Shown here piece after piece: positions 1-14,127 of a DNA stretch of 64,000 nt (the first letter of the stretch is position 1; every line of letters starts with the position of its first letter). This stretch comes from Astrocystis sublimbata. Taxonomy: Eukaryota; Ascomycota; Sordariomycetes; Xylariales; Xylariaceae. The notes under the pieces are model-generated. The model was not told the DNA's origin. It worked only from the letters and a program-made list of their open reading frames with translations, and did not search any database. The stretch spans positions 124,001 to 188,000 of the forward strand of contig JAJNNY010000003.1 in NCBI GenBank assembly GCA_022453515.1. The letters are read 5' to 3'. The translations under genes and the position numbers were made by a program.

Positions 1-564
1 GGTGAGCAGTTCTTAGTGAGCCAAAACCTCCAAGTGTCTAGCTGTACCTAGGTAGGTAAATAGGTGTCTTGAGAAGCTACTATGACATGACCTAAGAAAC
101 GTTAGCTCCCCGCCGTTCTGCATCTCTTAGTACCTAGGTAGCTCGGCAGCGTCTTGAATAATGCGGGATCAGAATTCAATGACTATTATTGGCGGGTGAA
201 TGTACGTGGGGATAGTCATCTTTCACTGACCACACGAGGCCAACTTACCTAGTGGCTACTAAGTACCATAATGAAGACTTGGGGCAGGATCCACAACCAA
301 GTGAGCGGATTGGGTAATGGCCGAGGTTCGTTTGACATGTGCACGAGCAAAGTGTCCCTAGGCAGCGTCATCCCTAGATTTGCAAGCTCCTCGAACCGAA
401 ATACTGACGTCTCCCGTGACTCGAGTTGTCAGAATACAAGAACCTGCCCATTATCGTCCACTGTCGCGAACACTTACCCAGCTTACTCGCAATCAACCCT
501 ACCAGAATTCCCACATATCACCTACATATCACACTTGCGCCTCCCACAGACAAGTTAGTGCAAG
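1..564. other. Intergenic, 5' side of SCP2 gene
   Basis: I see no convincing gene here. Short open frames exist but lack family resemblance. The stretch carries two copies of the CCTAGGTAG-type motif near 46-60 and 130-145 that recurs throughout the intergenic DNA of this window. The last hundred bases before 565 are CA/CT-rich, as is common in leaders of filamentous-fungal housekeeping genes. Confidence 0.5.
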
Positions 565-1129
565 ATGGGTCTCGTCAACGGTGAGTCGATAGCCTGGGAT
601 GCTCTTGACGAGCAGCGCGACGCCTGAGCTGAGGACTGACGCGATTCCTACAGAGAAGTTCCCGGCTTCGGCTGCATTCGACGCCATCAACAGCGCCTTG
701 ACCGGCAGCGAAGCCGACCGGAAAGATGCCATCAAGCAGGGCAACGGTGTCTATGCCTTCACACTGAAGAACAAGGCCGGCGAGACGGCGAGCTGGCATA
801 TCGACCTGAAGGAGAAGGGTGCGGTGGGCACAGGTCTTGGAGAGAAGCCCAACGGTGAGCCTCGCTCTCTCCCTCCCCTGCCCCCCGGGCCCCCTCCCTA
901 ATTCTCGCTGCTTTCGCAAATGGCAATGCACGTAGGCTAATGTTTCTTTGCTTTCGCAGTGACCCTCGCGCTCTCGGACGACGATTTTGCTCAGCTTGTT
1001 GCTGGGAACGCCAACGCGCAGCGATTGTTCATGTCCGGGAAACTAAAGGTCAAGGGCGACGTGATGAAGGCGACCAAGCTCGACCCCGTGTTGAAAAAGG
1101 CTCAGACCAAGGCCAAGGCCATGCTATAG
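565..1129 (+). CDS. SCP2 sterol-carrier / non-specific lipid-transfer protein
   Basis: Three exons: 565-580, 654-854 and 960-1129, with introns 581-653 (GTGAGT..CAG) and 855-959 (GTGAGC..CAG). The joined frame gives 128 residues, the usual length of a stand-alone fungal SCP2 domain. Family hallmarks are visible: an N-terminal helix (FPASAAFDAINSAL), a central ligand-pocket strand region (GVYAFTLKN), the DDDFAQLVAGNANAQRLFMSG stretch near residues 78-98, and GKLKVKGDVMKATKLDPV near the end. SCP2 domains bind sterols and fatty-acyl chains and usually act in peroxisomes. Here the C-terminus is Ala-Met-Leu, close to but not a canonical PTS1 (SKL type), so peroxisomal import is uncertain. The start has A at -3 and a very short first coding exon, which is why no long single frame covers the gene. 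Family assignment is firm; cellular location is inference. Confidence 0.9.
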
Positions 1130-2802
1130 ACTATGGTGTCGTTTCGTTCGCGCGTTCTGCGCATCACGGGGTCGAATCGGAACAAGATAGACTTGGTTGG
1201 CAGCGCCTAGCTGATCTGTGTATATTTGTGCATTATATGTTCTTTTACGTTCGCGATACCACCTGCGCTTTCTATCCCAGCACAAAATATACACTACGGT
1301 TTCCATGGAAAATTCCAACCACTTGCGCCTCACCTAGTATATATCATACGGCCCATGATGATTGGAGGTGGTAAAGCGTGTTTCTATGCGTACCCGATCC
1401 CGACATAGGCGTTTATATTTGCTTGTAGGTACCTACCTCTGGTACCCAGCTTCCTCGCCGTATGACTTGACCAATCAGTATAAAGCCTGGGCACCATGGT
1501 GCCTAGACGCCTACCTCAATGGTAGGATGGACTTGTAATAAGTGAAGTTGCCATTGTTATAATGCCCGTAGTAGTAGAAGTGTTGCCGAGCTCAAGTTGC
1601 TGCCCTAGTACCCAGCATCCTGGGTAGTGATACGGAGTACACAATTAGGTACTGGGCATGCTCTCGGCTAGGTAGGTAGGAACCTTGAAGATAGTAGAGA
1701 GGAAATATAATGCATTGTCCGTGCCCGATGGCGAGGGTGTTACTACCTGTACCTAGCATCCTAGGTAGGCATGCTAGATACCTTAGGTGCCAGACACCTG
1801 AGACCCTTCCAAGGTAGCTGGCGTCTGATGAGTGGTCCATGATGCATTTCGGAAAGCAAACAGCATTGAATAATGGTGGATGAGTGGTCTTCGTTGCAGC
1901 TTGCAAGCAAACTTCAGGCGCGGAGGTGTGCAGTTGCTGAGCCAATGAGGGGCATTTATTAACGTTGTGCTAGGAGGTGGAACATGGAACCTTGGAAGGG
2001 AGGTGGGTGGTGGTCCCTCACGTTGTTGTTTGGCCCCACCTGCCCTACGGGTACGGACGGCCGCGACCCACGCGACCTGACAGACTATCGCCAGCTGCCG
2101 TCTGCTGGATCCACGGGAAGCAGAGGCTCGCCCACAGGGGCCAAGGGAGTAAGTACTAAGTACCGTAGGTAAGGCCCGTAGCTCGCCGGGCAGGGTTTGT
2201 GTTATGACGGCCCAAAAAAAAACCACTGTCAATCCCCATCTCCACGGCCACACCCAGCAAGCACGCAACTTGCCTACGCACGCATAGCTCAGCTATCCGA
2301 AGCCGACGTCCATCGCCCATCACCATCGCCATCGACGCCTCTCCTGTCCATCCTCGTTGTCGGGACTATATATGTCTTTCTCTTCGTCGGCTTTGCTGCG
2401 CCTGTTGATGATTTGCCTTTCTGACGTGCGCCGCTGAGGCATTCTTCCCCTGGAGAAACGTCCGGCAGCTTTGGTCCCCTTCCAATTCCAATTCCTCAAA
2501 TCATCATCCCGCCCGCTGTCATTCGTCTCCTTCATCCATCATAAACTCATAATACACGCACGCACGAACGCACGTCGCTGCAACTTGCACCCTGCCCTGC
2601 ATTCACTTGACCACGACGCGCTGCGCTCTCCAGCTGCGTGCGCCCGCCGCATGCGTCGCACGCGTCAGCGCCTCCATCCCCATCCCCATCTCCATCTCCT
2701 CGGCCTGCGTGTCCCACCGGCGTCCTCGATCCCCTCTACCCGCACATCACTCTAATCTGCGTGTCGCGTGCCCAAGGCAAGACAAGACGCACATCCACCA
2801 CG
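1130..2802. other. Intergenic: SCP2 3' side and nucleoporin promoter/leader
   Basis: No supported gene. The left half holds several TAGGTA/CCTAGG motifs (for example about 1425-1445, 1660-1680, 1745-1772 and 2150-2175). The right part, from about 2220, is pyrimidine- and CA-rich and reads as promoter and 5' leader of the nucleoporin gene; a TATA-like CTATATATG lies at about 2366-2375. Minus-strand frames across 1590-2270 are low-complexity and have no recognisable domain. Confidence 0.5.
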
Positions 2803-5800
2803 ATGAGTTTCAATATTACACCCTACAAGTCGCGCGCGCCTCCCGGCCAGCTGGGCTCAACCCCGTCCCGCTCCGTCCACACGAATAGATTCCGCTCGTC
2901 CCTCGTCCCTTCGAGCCGCCCATCGCCTGCTCGCCTCTCCCATTCCCCGGCTAAGCCCCCCGCAACCGAACCCGCAACTACCGCCGCCAGCTCTCGCGAT
3001 TTGTTTCGCACTTCCAGTTCGCGCGGCCAACGCGCCACGGCCTTCACCCCAGATCTTCCCGCCGGCGTCACTCGGCCTCGTCCAAATGCGCGCAAGTTCG
3101 CCCCTCGGAAGAGCGTGTCGACCGGCATGTCCAACACCGCCTCTACCGAACCCTTTCAGATGAGGATACCCTCGCCCGATCCCAATCTTACCGGCGAGAT
3201 CCTGGCTAGACAAGTCCCGGATGACCCAACCCGCACAGGCTCCATCTATGCTGATGAATTTCTCGCCAAGAAATGCCCACAGCAATTCGATGAGCTCCAG
3301 CGCCGCCAGTTCTTCTGCATCCTCGACCTGCGCAGACTCAAGTATGCTGCCGATGAAATATTCGCCAAGAAGGACTGGAAGTTGAACATCCTCAACTTTG
3401 CAAAAGAGTACGAGAAGAGTCGAAGTCTGATCATGTTGCGTTATGGCTTGTATGAGTTTAAGAGCGTTAAACCATCTAACGAAGTGCTGAAGAAATGGAG
3501 GGCAGCCCATGGGCTTCCTTCGGAACCGGAAGAGGCCAACGGTACAAGCACGCAGAAGGCTCGTACCCCTGGCCCTGCTGGAGCGACCAAGCGCAAAGCG
3601 GCCGAGGAATTGACGCCAAAGACCAACCCTCTCATGGCATCGACATCCAACCGGAACAAGCGTCGTAATCTTGCCCAGGAGGAGGCCGAGGATGCTGTCC
3701 TGAATGGCCCCGCGCCATTTAAGAAGAGCAAGCGCAAGGCAGACGAGGGCGACGAGATGGACGAGAACAAGCCCAGCAAACAGCAGAAATCTACCCCTTC
3801 CACAGCAACCTCGCTATTCGCAAGTATCATCAACAAGCCGCGGGATGGCGGTACTTCTCCCTCTAAGCCGACTTCTCAGAGCCCGTCTCTCTTTGGGCTT
3901 TCGAAGCCCAAAGATTCACCGAGTGCGAGCTTTGCTACCAAAGCCAACCCGTTCCAGGCTGCTGATAGTTCCTTGCTCTTCGGTACGCCCAAGCTAAACA
4001 ATCCCAGCTTGTCGTCCGGGTCAGTGCTTGCCGATCACAAGATTGGATCAGCACCCGCCACCAATACGGGCAACATATTCAGCTATCTGTCGGAAAGCTC
4101 TCAAAATGACGATGACGATGATCACGAGACTGACGAAGAGCAAGAGAAGGACTCGGAGGAACAGGTTCCAAGCGGCGCTATTAGTACAAATACCAGTACG
4201 CCACCGCTACAGAATGGATCTTCGCTATTTGGCACCAGCAAGCCAAGCAGCACTGCCAACATCTTTGGCGCATTGACAAAGCCTGCTGACCAAGTCACAA
4301 AAGGCGGCCTGTTCGGCCGTGTTCAGATGGGAGCTGATGGCCAGCCTGTGCGAGCGAGCCCCGTTCCGGATGAGAAACAGATCGACTCTGCGAACCAGAC
4401 GCCCGCTACCGGGACGCCAGCCAAGAAACCTGGCGATTACACATTCAACCCCACTACTACGCCGATATCATTCGGCACGCCAGCCCTGGGCACTGCCAAA
4501 TCTACTAGCAAAGGCGAGGGAGAAGCCGATAAACAGTCAGACACTTCCGAACCGAAGAAACCTGTCTCTATCTTTGGGGTCAGTGGTTCAGTTGGTCCTG
4601 GACCTGCCTTGAGCGCGCCCAGTCTGTTTGGATCGTCCTTGACTTCGGCGAAGCCCACATCATCTGAAACTCCCGTTTCCATTTTCTCATCACAGAAGCC
4701 TGTCTCTGCAACCAATATATTTGGCACGCCTTCCACTGTCGCCGCGCCATCTTCATTCGGAAACCAGACAAGTGAAGCAGCTCCTACTACAGAGAAGCCA
4801 GCTGCTGCCCTGTTCGATAAATCGACAAACAGTGCTACAGCCATCTCTGACTCCACAGCACCGGCCAGCAAAGACGATGACAGAACCACATCAAATACTG
4901 CCACTGAGGGCAAGGCGCCAAGTATATTCGACCAGTCTTTCATTGCGAAGAATGCAGCCCAAGCCAAGCCGTTGTCTGATAGCTCCAAACCATCTCCTGA
5001 TCTCTTCAGTCGTGGCTCAAACCCGCTGTTTGGTGGCACGAAGACCTCCAAGCCCGATTCGAGTGCTCCCGTCGTCGAGGATCAGGTTAAGGACAAGGTC
5101 AAGAACGAGACCAAGGCTCCGGCTCCGGCTCCCAGCATCTTTGACAAGTCTTTCATCGCGAACAATGCGGCCCAGGTCAAAAAGACGCCCGATGTTGCTC
5201 AACTCTCGCCAGGCCTATTCAGTCGGGGCTCAAACCCATTGTTTGGGACTCCAACTGCTGCAAAGACAAATGGGACTGCTTCCGCAGATACCAAGTCTAT
5301 CTTCGGTCAGACGAAGAAAATTAGTCCTCCGCTCACAGCCTCCGAGCCTAAAGCGCTGCAGACCCCTCAAAATGCCCAGAAAGACGCAACGCCCTCCACC
5401 CCGTCAATTTTTGGTCTACAGGGTTCATCTCAGCCATCCGCACCTACTTCAACATTATTCGGACAGCAGAAACCAGAGGAACCTGTAAAGCCCACAAGCA
5501 TCTTTGGCAGCACCCCCGCAGCACCTACAGCTGGCTCGATCTTCAGCTTTGGGTCCCAGCCAAAAGTCAATGCAGCCTCGCAGTCACCATTGAGTTTTAG
5601 TGCCGGCCCTGTCTCTGCCCCGGCTGTGTCTTTTGGTGCTGGCTCAAATCCTAGTCCAGCCGTCTCCTTTGATTTTGGTGCCACGAACCCTCAAGCAAAC
5701 GGTGGTGCCGCTAAGAAGGTCGGATTCGAGTTTGGAGGTTCGGGGTCAACTGGAGGCTCTAGCTCATTCGCATTCGGGCAGGATTCGTCCGCCGGATCTA

Positions 5801-6713
5801 GTTTCACCTTTAATGCAGGTGCAGACAAAAAGGTCAACAACCCGTTTGCGACAGCACAGCCTGGCTCCCAGCCTTCGGCGCCTATGTTTGGCAGCAACTC
5901 ATCTACAACTACGCCAGCATCTAGTTTCAACTTCACCTTCGGCCAACAAGCGTCGACTCCCCAGGCAGCACCACCTGCCCAGAATGGCAACTTATTTGGA
6001 GGTTCCTCTTCTACAAATGGGGCTCCAGGCTTCAGCTTCACGCAGGCCTCTCCGAGCCAGAACTCGTCGGATATAAAGTTTTCAAAGTCGTCGGCAGTCA
6101 ACCCATTCGGCCCGCTAGGCAGCCAAGGATCTACCATTGCCAGTATGTATTTCCCCTCCTGCGTATGAGAAATTATAAAATGTCCAACATTGCCATAGAT
6201 TCCTCATTCCCTGCGCCCTCTAGCATGGGTACAACCCCAGTTAATGGTACACCTGAACCTCAGTCGCCTCACCCGGATGGAGAGGAGGCGCCGCAGGAGC
6301 AGATCAAGCTCACTGACGGCGGACCGGGTGAAGAGGACGAGGAGATCCTGCACGAGGTTCGGGCTAAGGCGATCAAGTACATAGTGGTGCAGGAAGATGA
6401 CGAAGACGATAAGGACAAGAAGTCCAAATCGCCGTGGTCTACCATGGGAGTGGGGCCGCTTCGCGTTCTCAAGAATAAGTCGACGGGTGCTGTGCGCGTT
6501 CTACTGCGCGGAGAGCCTCGAGGACACGTGGCCATCAACAAGACGATCCTCTCCGACATGAAATACGAGGCCACAGACAAGACGGTCAAGCTGGTGGCCG
6601 CCAGCGACGATGGCTCGAGCCTCGAAACGTGGCTGTTGCAGGTGAAGCTACCCAGCTTCGCGGCTGAACTGGCGGCTGTGATGGAGGCCAATAAGTCTGC
6701 CAACAAGAAGTAA
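2803..6713 (+). CDS. NUP2: FG nucleoporin with RanBP1 domain (Nup2/Nup61/NUP50 type)
   Basis: Two exons, 2803-6142 and 6199-6713, joined across a 56-nt intron (GTATGT..TAG), encode 1284 residues. I chose the ATG at 2803 because it is the first ATG in frame; the frame extends upstream only without an ATG. Residues 1-150 are basic and Ser/Pro-rich. Residues about 195-305 form a conserved charged helical block containing YADEFLAKKCPQQFDEL. Residues about 370-1100 are a disordered FG-repeat region with about 25 FG dipeptides (SLFG, SIFG, FxFG). Residues about 1155-1282 match a Ran-binding domain (HEVRAKAIKY, then GVGPLRVLKNKSTGAVRVLL). Nup2 proteins sit at the nuclear basket and help importin-alpha/Ran recycling. 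Two 39-residue segments (706-744 and 777-815) are near-identical internal copies. The exact orthology name is an inference from domain order. Confidence 0.9.
4918..5247 (+). repeat. Internal duplication within the nucleoporin FG region
   Basis: Codons 706-744 (4918-5034) and 777-815 (5131-5247) of the nucleoporin encode two copies of a module that starts PSIFDxSFIAxNAAQxK and ends LFSRGSNPLFG. The copies are the same length and start 213 nt apart. This is more specific than the generic FG repetition around it. Confidence 0.85.
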
Positions 6714-7488
6714 AAGAACGAGAAAGAGAGAGCAAAGAGACGAGGGAGTAACTATAGGCTTTGCGTGTTCGCTGCACTACATGCGTGCTCATACTCGGAT
6801 CACGATCATGCAAGCGAGTGGATATACTGGAATTGTTGTTTCCACGCTTGTTGCTGTATTCTATAACTTGAGCATTTTGTTGAGCGGGAATAGGGGACTG
6901 TTTCTTATTTGGCATTCAAAAAACAATGGGTGTTTGTTGGCTGGAGTTGGCTTTGTAATTACAGATTATTCTGACCCTGCTCCAAGTGTCCAATGTCGAA
7001 AAGCGTGTTGCCATGCCACTACGTCGGGACATGCCTTAATGAAAAATAACGAACCACCTATGTACCTTAGGTAATTAACTGCGCAGAGGAGTGGGAGGAA
7101 GTCTGGTACCCTCCTTGTATACTAGTTGCAGTACGAAGTGTCTCGGGTTCGTATTCCAAGAAGTAGAGGATTGCTGTTGTATTTCACTGTCTTCCACTCC
7201 CTTATCTCGGGAATTTTCGACTGACATGCTCCCTGATCAATCTGATGCGTTTAGATAGAGACGCGAATTATGAATGGTTCAATCAAAACCAAGTTATTTT
7301 ATTTCATTTAGTCATTCATTCCATTTCACGAAACGATGCTGTGACAGTCGTCATCCGACTTTCACTTCAGAATTCATCCCGTTTGGGCCTGTCCAGTTTT
7401 GTCCCAGCTACCTCTAGTTGATGACCTATCTATATTTTCTTGTCTCGCTCCCAATCCATTCCATCCTCTAAGGCCTTTCGTTGCCTTT
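6714..7488. other. Convergent 3' region between nucleoporin and spermidine synthase
   Basis: The two flanking genes converge here, so this should be two 3' UTRs and terminators. I see AT-rich stretches (about 7290-7330) and one CCTTAGGTAATTAA motif near 7063-7077, but no gene. Small open frames lack codon bias. Confidence 0.5.
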
Positions 7489-9681
<2,193 letters not shown>

Positions 9682-10650
9682 GGTGTATGTGTTCAATCTG
9701 CGTGCTCTATAGAAGGACGGTAGAACAGCAGAAGCAAGTGGTGAGAAGGAGTGATGGTGGGGGAAAAGCAGGCGGCGGAAAAGTTGTATGGTCATGAATG
9801 AGAGAGGTACATTCTTAGCAAATGGATCTTAGGTACATGTAGGTCAGGCACCAAATGGACTAAGGCTGCTGGAAGGAGGTACTGTACATAGGTACTTAAA
9901 TTACATTGGTCGATTGGGTCGTGTCGCATTGCTTTTGAACGTGGGACGATGCTAAGGCACGGGCCCGCGTGGTGGAACAGACTACTGCTGCCACCACTAT
10001 GTTTGACTTGTGGCGAGCCTGCCTGCTCACCTGGTGCTGGTGCAGTGACACGAAAAATTGGTGGGGTGTGACGAACAACATACACATACATACCTTAGTG
10101 TTTGCGCCAATAGGTAGTACGTACGTAAACAGAGATTAATAGATAGAGATAAGAACCGATCACCTGATCATATAGGTCCTGCCTGTCCCTACGACTCGAC
10201 TCAATCTTGTTTAATTGTATACACCGAGTCCTTGGAGTCATCAAAGACGGCATAGGTTATAGACATATAATAACAGGAATCAATTCATTACGAGTTATAA
10301 GATATCGTGACTGATCTCGTCGTTCATTCGTGTCATCATGTCGTAAATACCAATACCCACCAGCAATTCTACCGATCAACATGGTGTGGAAGTAAAGTAA
10401 GGAAGCAAAGGGAAGGAAAGGAATAGAGAAATAGATGGGAAATCAACGAACATCAGATGTAAATTACCTACCCACAACAAAACCAACAAAACCAACAAGA
10501 ATGTGTACGCGACGAGGAGAATCGCAATCATTAACCCTCGACCACCAAGAAACCCTGTCCAGAACCCATCTTCCAGAACCAAATAGTAATATAAAAGGCA
10601 GAGAGAAAACAAAGAAAATCAGATGTTACCACACCAATGAGAGTAGGCAT
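9682..10650. other. Intergenic: spermidine synthase promoter and DUF3824 gene 3' side
   Basis: Both neighbours are on the minus strand, so the left part should be the spermidine synthase promoter and leader and the right part the 3' UTR of the DUF3824 gene. TAGGTAC-type motifs occur at about 9830-9900 and 10110-10130. The 10380-10630 stretch is A-rich with short AACCAACAAA repetition. No gene is supported. Confidence 0.5.
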
Positions 10651-13600
10651 CTACCTCCTAACTCCATCCTGCAGCAAGTTGCCCAAAGTGCCCAGGAAGC
10701 CCTGCTGGTTCTGGAGCAGGCCGCTGATAGTCTGCATAAGTTGCGCCGCTACGTCCGAGTCGCCGTCCGCTTGCATCGCCGCCCACGCGCCACGCACATC
10801 CATGTCGCCAGGGTGTTGGGGTCGATACTCGATTTCGCCGTAGCTAGAGCGAGAGCGGTCAAGGGAGGGTCGGCCCCTGGCCCCTAGAGGTCTACCCGAC
10901 GAATCAAAGCGCTCCGGTAGGTAGACTATATCGTTGCCGCTGTCTGAGGGGTGTGGTGCGGTATTGCCATGGCTTTGATCTTGCCGAGGAGTAGCCAGAT
11001 AGTCAGATGCAGGGCCTGACAATGACAATGAGCGTATCCTCGGTTCTGGATCTTGTGGAGTTCCTTCGTCTTGAGAAATTTGTAAGGGGCGCTCTATCGC
11101 TCCTTCTCGGTGTCTCTGGAGGGTTTTTGAGGATTCAGGCGAGAGTGGTCGAAATTGCACTTTGGGTGTGGCCTTGTTTCTCTCGGTCTGAGAACTGCCG
11201 GAGGACGATGGCGTCGGATGACGGTCGTCTTCAAACCTTACACCATCTTCACTAGCTATCAGCACCTGCGTTCGAAGGGAGAGGGTCATGCAGCAGAAAC
11301 GTGTCACGCGACGTGGCGGTACACTCAAAAGGAGACGCACCCTGCTTCGTAGTGGCACTCCGAGCGGCATCGGGGAGGGCACGACTGATATCGATAGGTG
11401 GAACATTACTCACGTTTTCTGGACCCGGGTGGTGCCCGGGGCCTCCCGGCGGTGGGAAATATGTACCCGTTGCTGGCGGTGGTCCCGGGGGAGGAGGCGG
11501 AAGATTGGCATAGTCTTGAGGATTGTATAGCGGATGGGAATTGTTGAGGTTCACCGTGGATTGGGCAGGATGGTGAGTGAAGCCGCCAGGGCCGGCGGGG
11601 GGCGGAGCTGGGCCATGGGTCGCAGGCGGGAAGCCGCCGGAGGCATGGGGAGGAGATGGGGGAGGCGCTTCTACGTCGTAAGGAGGATAGTAGGGATCCC
11701 CAGCTGCTTCTTCCTCGTAGCCTGGTTGATGTTAGCTGATTCAGTGCTGATGACTAGAGGTATCCGCTTCTCTTACGTCTACGTTCGCGGTCTCGTGATC
11801 GACGATCACGAGCCCGTTCGGACCTATCCCGCGACCGAGATGGAACGTCCCGCGACCGGGATGGGCCGACACTCCTTTCCCTTGATCTCTCGCCACGCTC
11901 TCTGCTTTTGCTCTTTTGGTGGTCCGAGTACTTCTTGATTCCGATCGCTGCAGCTGCGGTCCCTAAGCCAGCAGCCGCGACATCACGGAGCGTACTCTTG
12001 CTCTGCTTCTTACGAAGCTCTGAGTCAGACCCGGATGGTGATCGCTGGTGTCGGTGTTTGCGCCGCCGTCTCCTAGGTTCTTCGGAGGGTGAATCATAGG
12101 GACTGAGGGGTTCGGTGCCATACTCAACGTCAGGAACGCGAACCAGCCCTAATTCTCTATCAGTCGTGGTGTCTGCAGCGTGGTGGTGGCGACCTATAGA
12201 CCTGGATCTAGACCGGCTTTTAGAAATGCTGCGATCTCTGCTCCTGCCATCTCTGCTGTAGGATTCATCGTCAGATGCACCGTCACGCTCTCGGTTTTTC
12301 TTATCCTGATGGCGCTCCCAGAGCTTCGTAGCCGCAGCGCCAGTCAAGCCGGCCGCGGCAATCTCGGCACCTGATCCGAAAGTCAGCAATATGCGTAGGC
12401 GGAGCTGCTGTCTCGTGACTTGCCTGTTCTCACGCGAGATTTTGATCGCGACTTGCTACGAGATTTGGATCTGTAATGATTAACCAGCCCGGCCAGAGCA
12501 CTACAAAGGGTCAGTGTCAGGAAAGTAATGAACAGTCGAAACATGATTCAGCCGTGATAAGGAAAATCACGTAAAGGTACATGGGTTGGCTTACGCAGTT
12601 GCCGCGCCTGCCTTGGCGACATTAGATTTGCTGCGAGTGCGACTGCGGCGGGATCTGCTTCTGGACACGGAGTAACTGTCGTTGGAATAGCGCCGTCCTC
12701 GGCGGCCACGATGCAACTCTTCTTGTTCGATCTTGTTGTTTTGCATGTATTTCAGGCCGCCAGCAACAGCGAGAGCGGCAGCACCCTGTTCAACAGTCAG
12801 TCGCGATCTTTCGCTCCTTGGTGTGGTTCTATTCCTCATCGTCGTGAGGGGAGATACTTACGATAGCCAGGCCAGTTGTCAGACGGCTACGCGACTTGCT
12901 TCGATGCCGGCGGTGATGGTCGTAATCATCAGACTCGTACTCGTCATGCCTGTCCTCATAGGCACTCCTGGCACGACGGATCACTTCAGTGCCAAGCGCA
13001 CCAAGGGCAGCGCCTGCTAACACCTTCCGTCCCCTGCCCTGGTTCTCGCCCTCCTTGCCCCGGCCGAACAGAGCGGCGGCGCCGGCGCCTGCGAGCGCAC
13101 CTTCGGCCAAATGACGCTTCTTGTGGTGGTCGGAGCTAGAGCTTCGATCACGCCGAATCACAGTTCTCTTGATGTAATAGTCCTCGTCGTAAGAATCGCG
13201 CTCGTGGCGCCTTTCGTCTTCGCGCCGGTAGTAGTCGTCGTCGCGTCTTGGCTCGCGACGTTCCTCGCGCTCGCGCTCACGCAGAACGATGAAGGCCGGG
13301 TCGGCACGAGGGACGATGACAGGTGGGGGAGGCGGCGCCTCGTGCACAACGATCCTCTGCTCGGGTAGGCGTTGGCGGATAACAATGGGCTGCGGGGGAG
13401 GGTCTGGCGCGGAATAGTACTCGACTTCCCTGCGATAACGCTCGACGTCGGGATCATGAGAGTCTCTCTCGTCAACGTAGCGACGTTCGACCCTGACGTC
13501 TCGTTCCTTGTAGTCGACGCGGGGCTCGTCGTGATGGTGGTGGTGGTGGTGATGGTGCTTGTCCTTGTGCACATCAATGTCTAGGGTCTTCTTCTTAACC

Positions 13601-14127
13601 TCGACGTCGCCATCCTCGTCGCGGCGGACGATGCGTTTCTCCAGGCGCACGTCGGTCTCCTGGTCCTCCCACGGGGGTCTGCGCTCCCAGTAATGGCCGC
13701 GGTGGTCCCTGGTGTCTTCGAAGACATCCCTCGTCTCCTCGGCGACACGGCCTCGGGGGCGTCGCTCGGGGATGTAGTAGTCCCGCTCTATATCAACCTC
13801 GCGGTCGTATTCGGTGGTGCGACGGCGGTCGCCGCGGGAGGACTCCTCGTAGGCAGAGCGCGGGCGGTCCGGGTAGGCGGTCTTTTCGACGCGACGGTCG
13901 ACCTCGACAGACTCGGCAGGGCGGCGGCCGGCATGGGAGTGCGAGTATCTCGAGCGGCGGTCGTCGTTGTCGTCTTCTTCGTAGCGGTCAACGCGCTCGA
14001 GGCGGGTAGTGCCACGGCCACCGACCTTGTAGTGGGAAACCGTCTTGTAGCGGCTCTCGTCGCCGGAAGAGGAGCGGCTGCGCTCGCGGGCGTAGCGAGC
14101 GTCGCGCTCTCGATAGACCGAGGCCAT
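10651..14127 (-). CDS. DUF3824 protein: RS-rich with repeated Gly/Ala segments
   Basis: Six exons on the minus strand: 14127-12862, 12785-12595, 12500-12424, 12370-11777, 11721-11414 and 11265-10651, joining to 1016 residues. The third intron (12423-12371) uses a GC donor in a perfect AG/GCAAGT context; only this join keeps the frame and the expected RTGAEIAAAGLTG sequence. Residues 1-330 are very rich in Arg, Asp, Glu and Tyr and contain nine histidines in a row (191-199). Several Gly/Ala helices follow (ALAGAGAAALFG, LAGAALGALG, GAAALAVAGGLK, ATAALAGLVNHY, AAAGLTGAAATK, AAAGLGTAAAAIG), each followed by basic RS-rich linkers. Next come a Pro-rich part, then a conserved C-terminal block with LPERFDSSGRPL and QHPGDMDVRGAW. 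This architecture matches fungal DUF3824 proteins; their biochemical role is not established. The acceptor of the last intron is the least certain: an alternative lies at about 11342. Confidence 0.85.
12371..12423 (-). other. GC-AG intron (intron 3 of the DUF3824 gene)
   Basis: Reading the minus strand, exon 3 ends ACAG and the intron begins GCAAGT, ending ATCAG, for 53 nt. A GT donor ten bases upstream (CGC/GTGAGA) would put exon 4 in the wrong phase. GC-AG introns are a known minor class (about 1% in fungi) and normally have a strong flanking consensus, as here. Confidence 0.8.

Noticed and set aside
1..60. Telomeric repeat interpretation of TAGGTAGG runs
   Set aside because: The fungal telomere unit is TTAGGG. 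These motifs are short, palindromic and scattered through the whole window instead of forming one terminal array.
2281..2300. tRNA-like TAGCTCAG A-box
   Set aside because: No matching B-box (GGTTCGAxxCC) or acceptor-stem pairing was found downstream. The same holds for similar octamers near 25982 and 56869.
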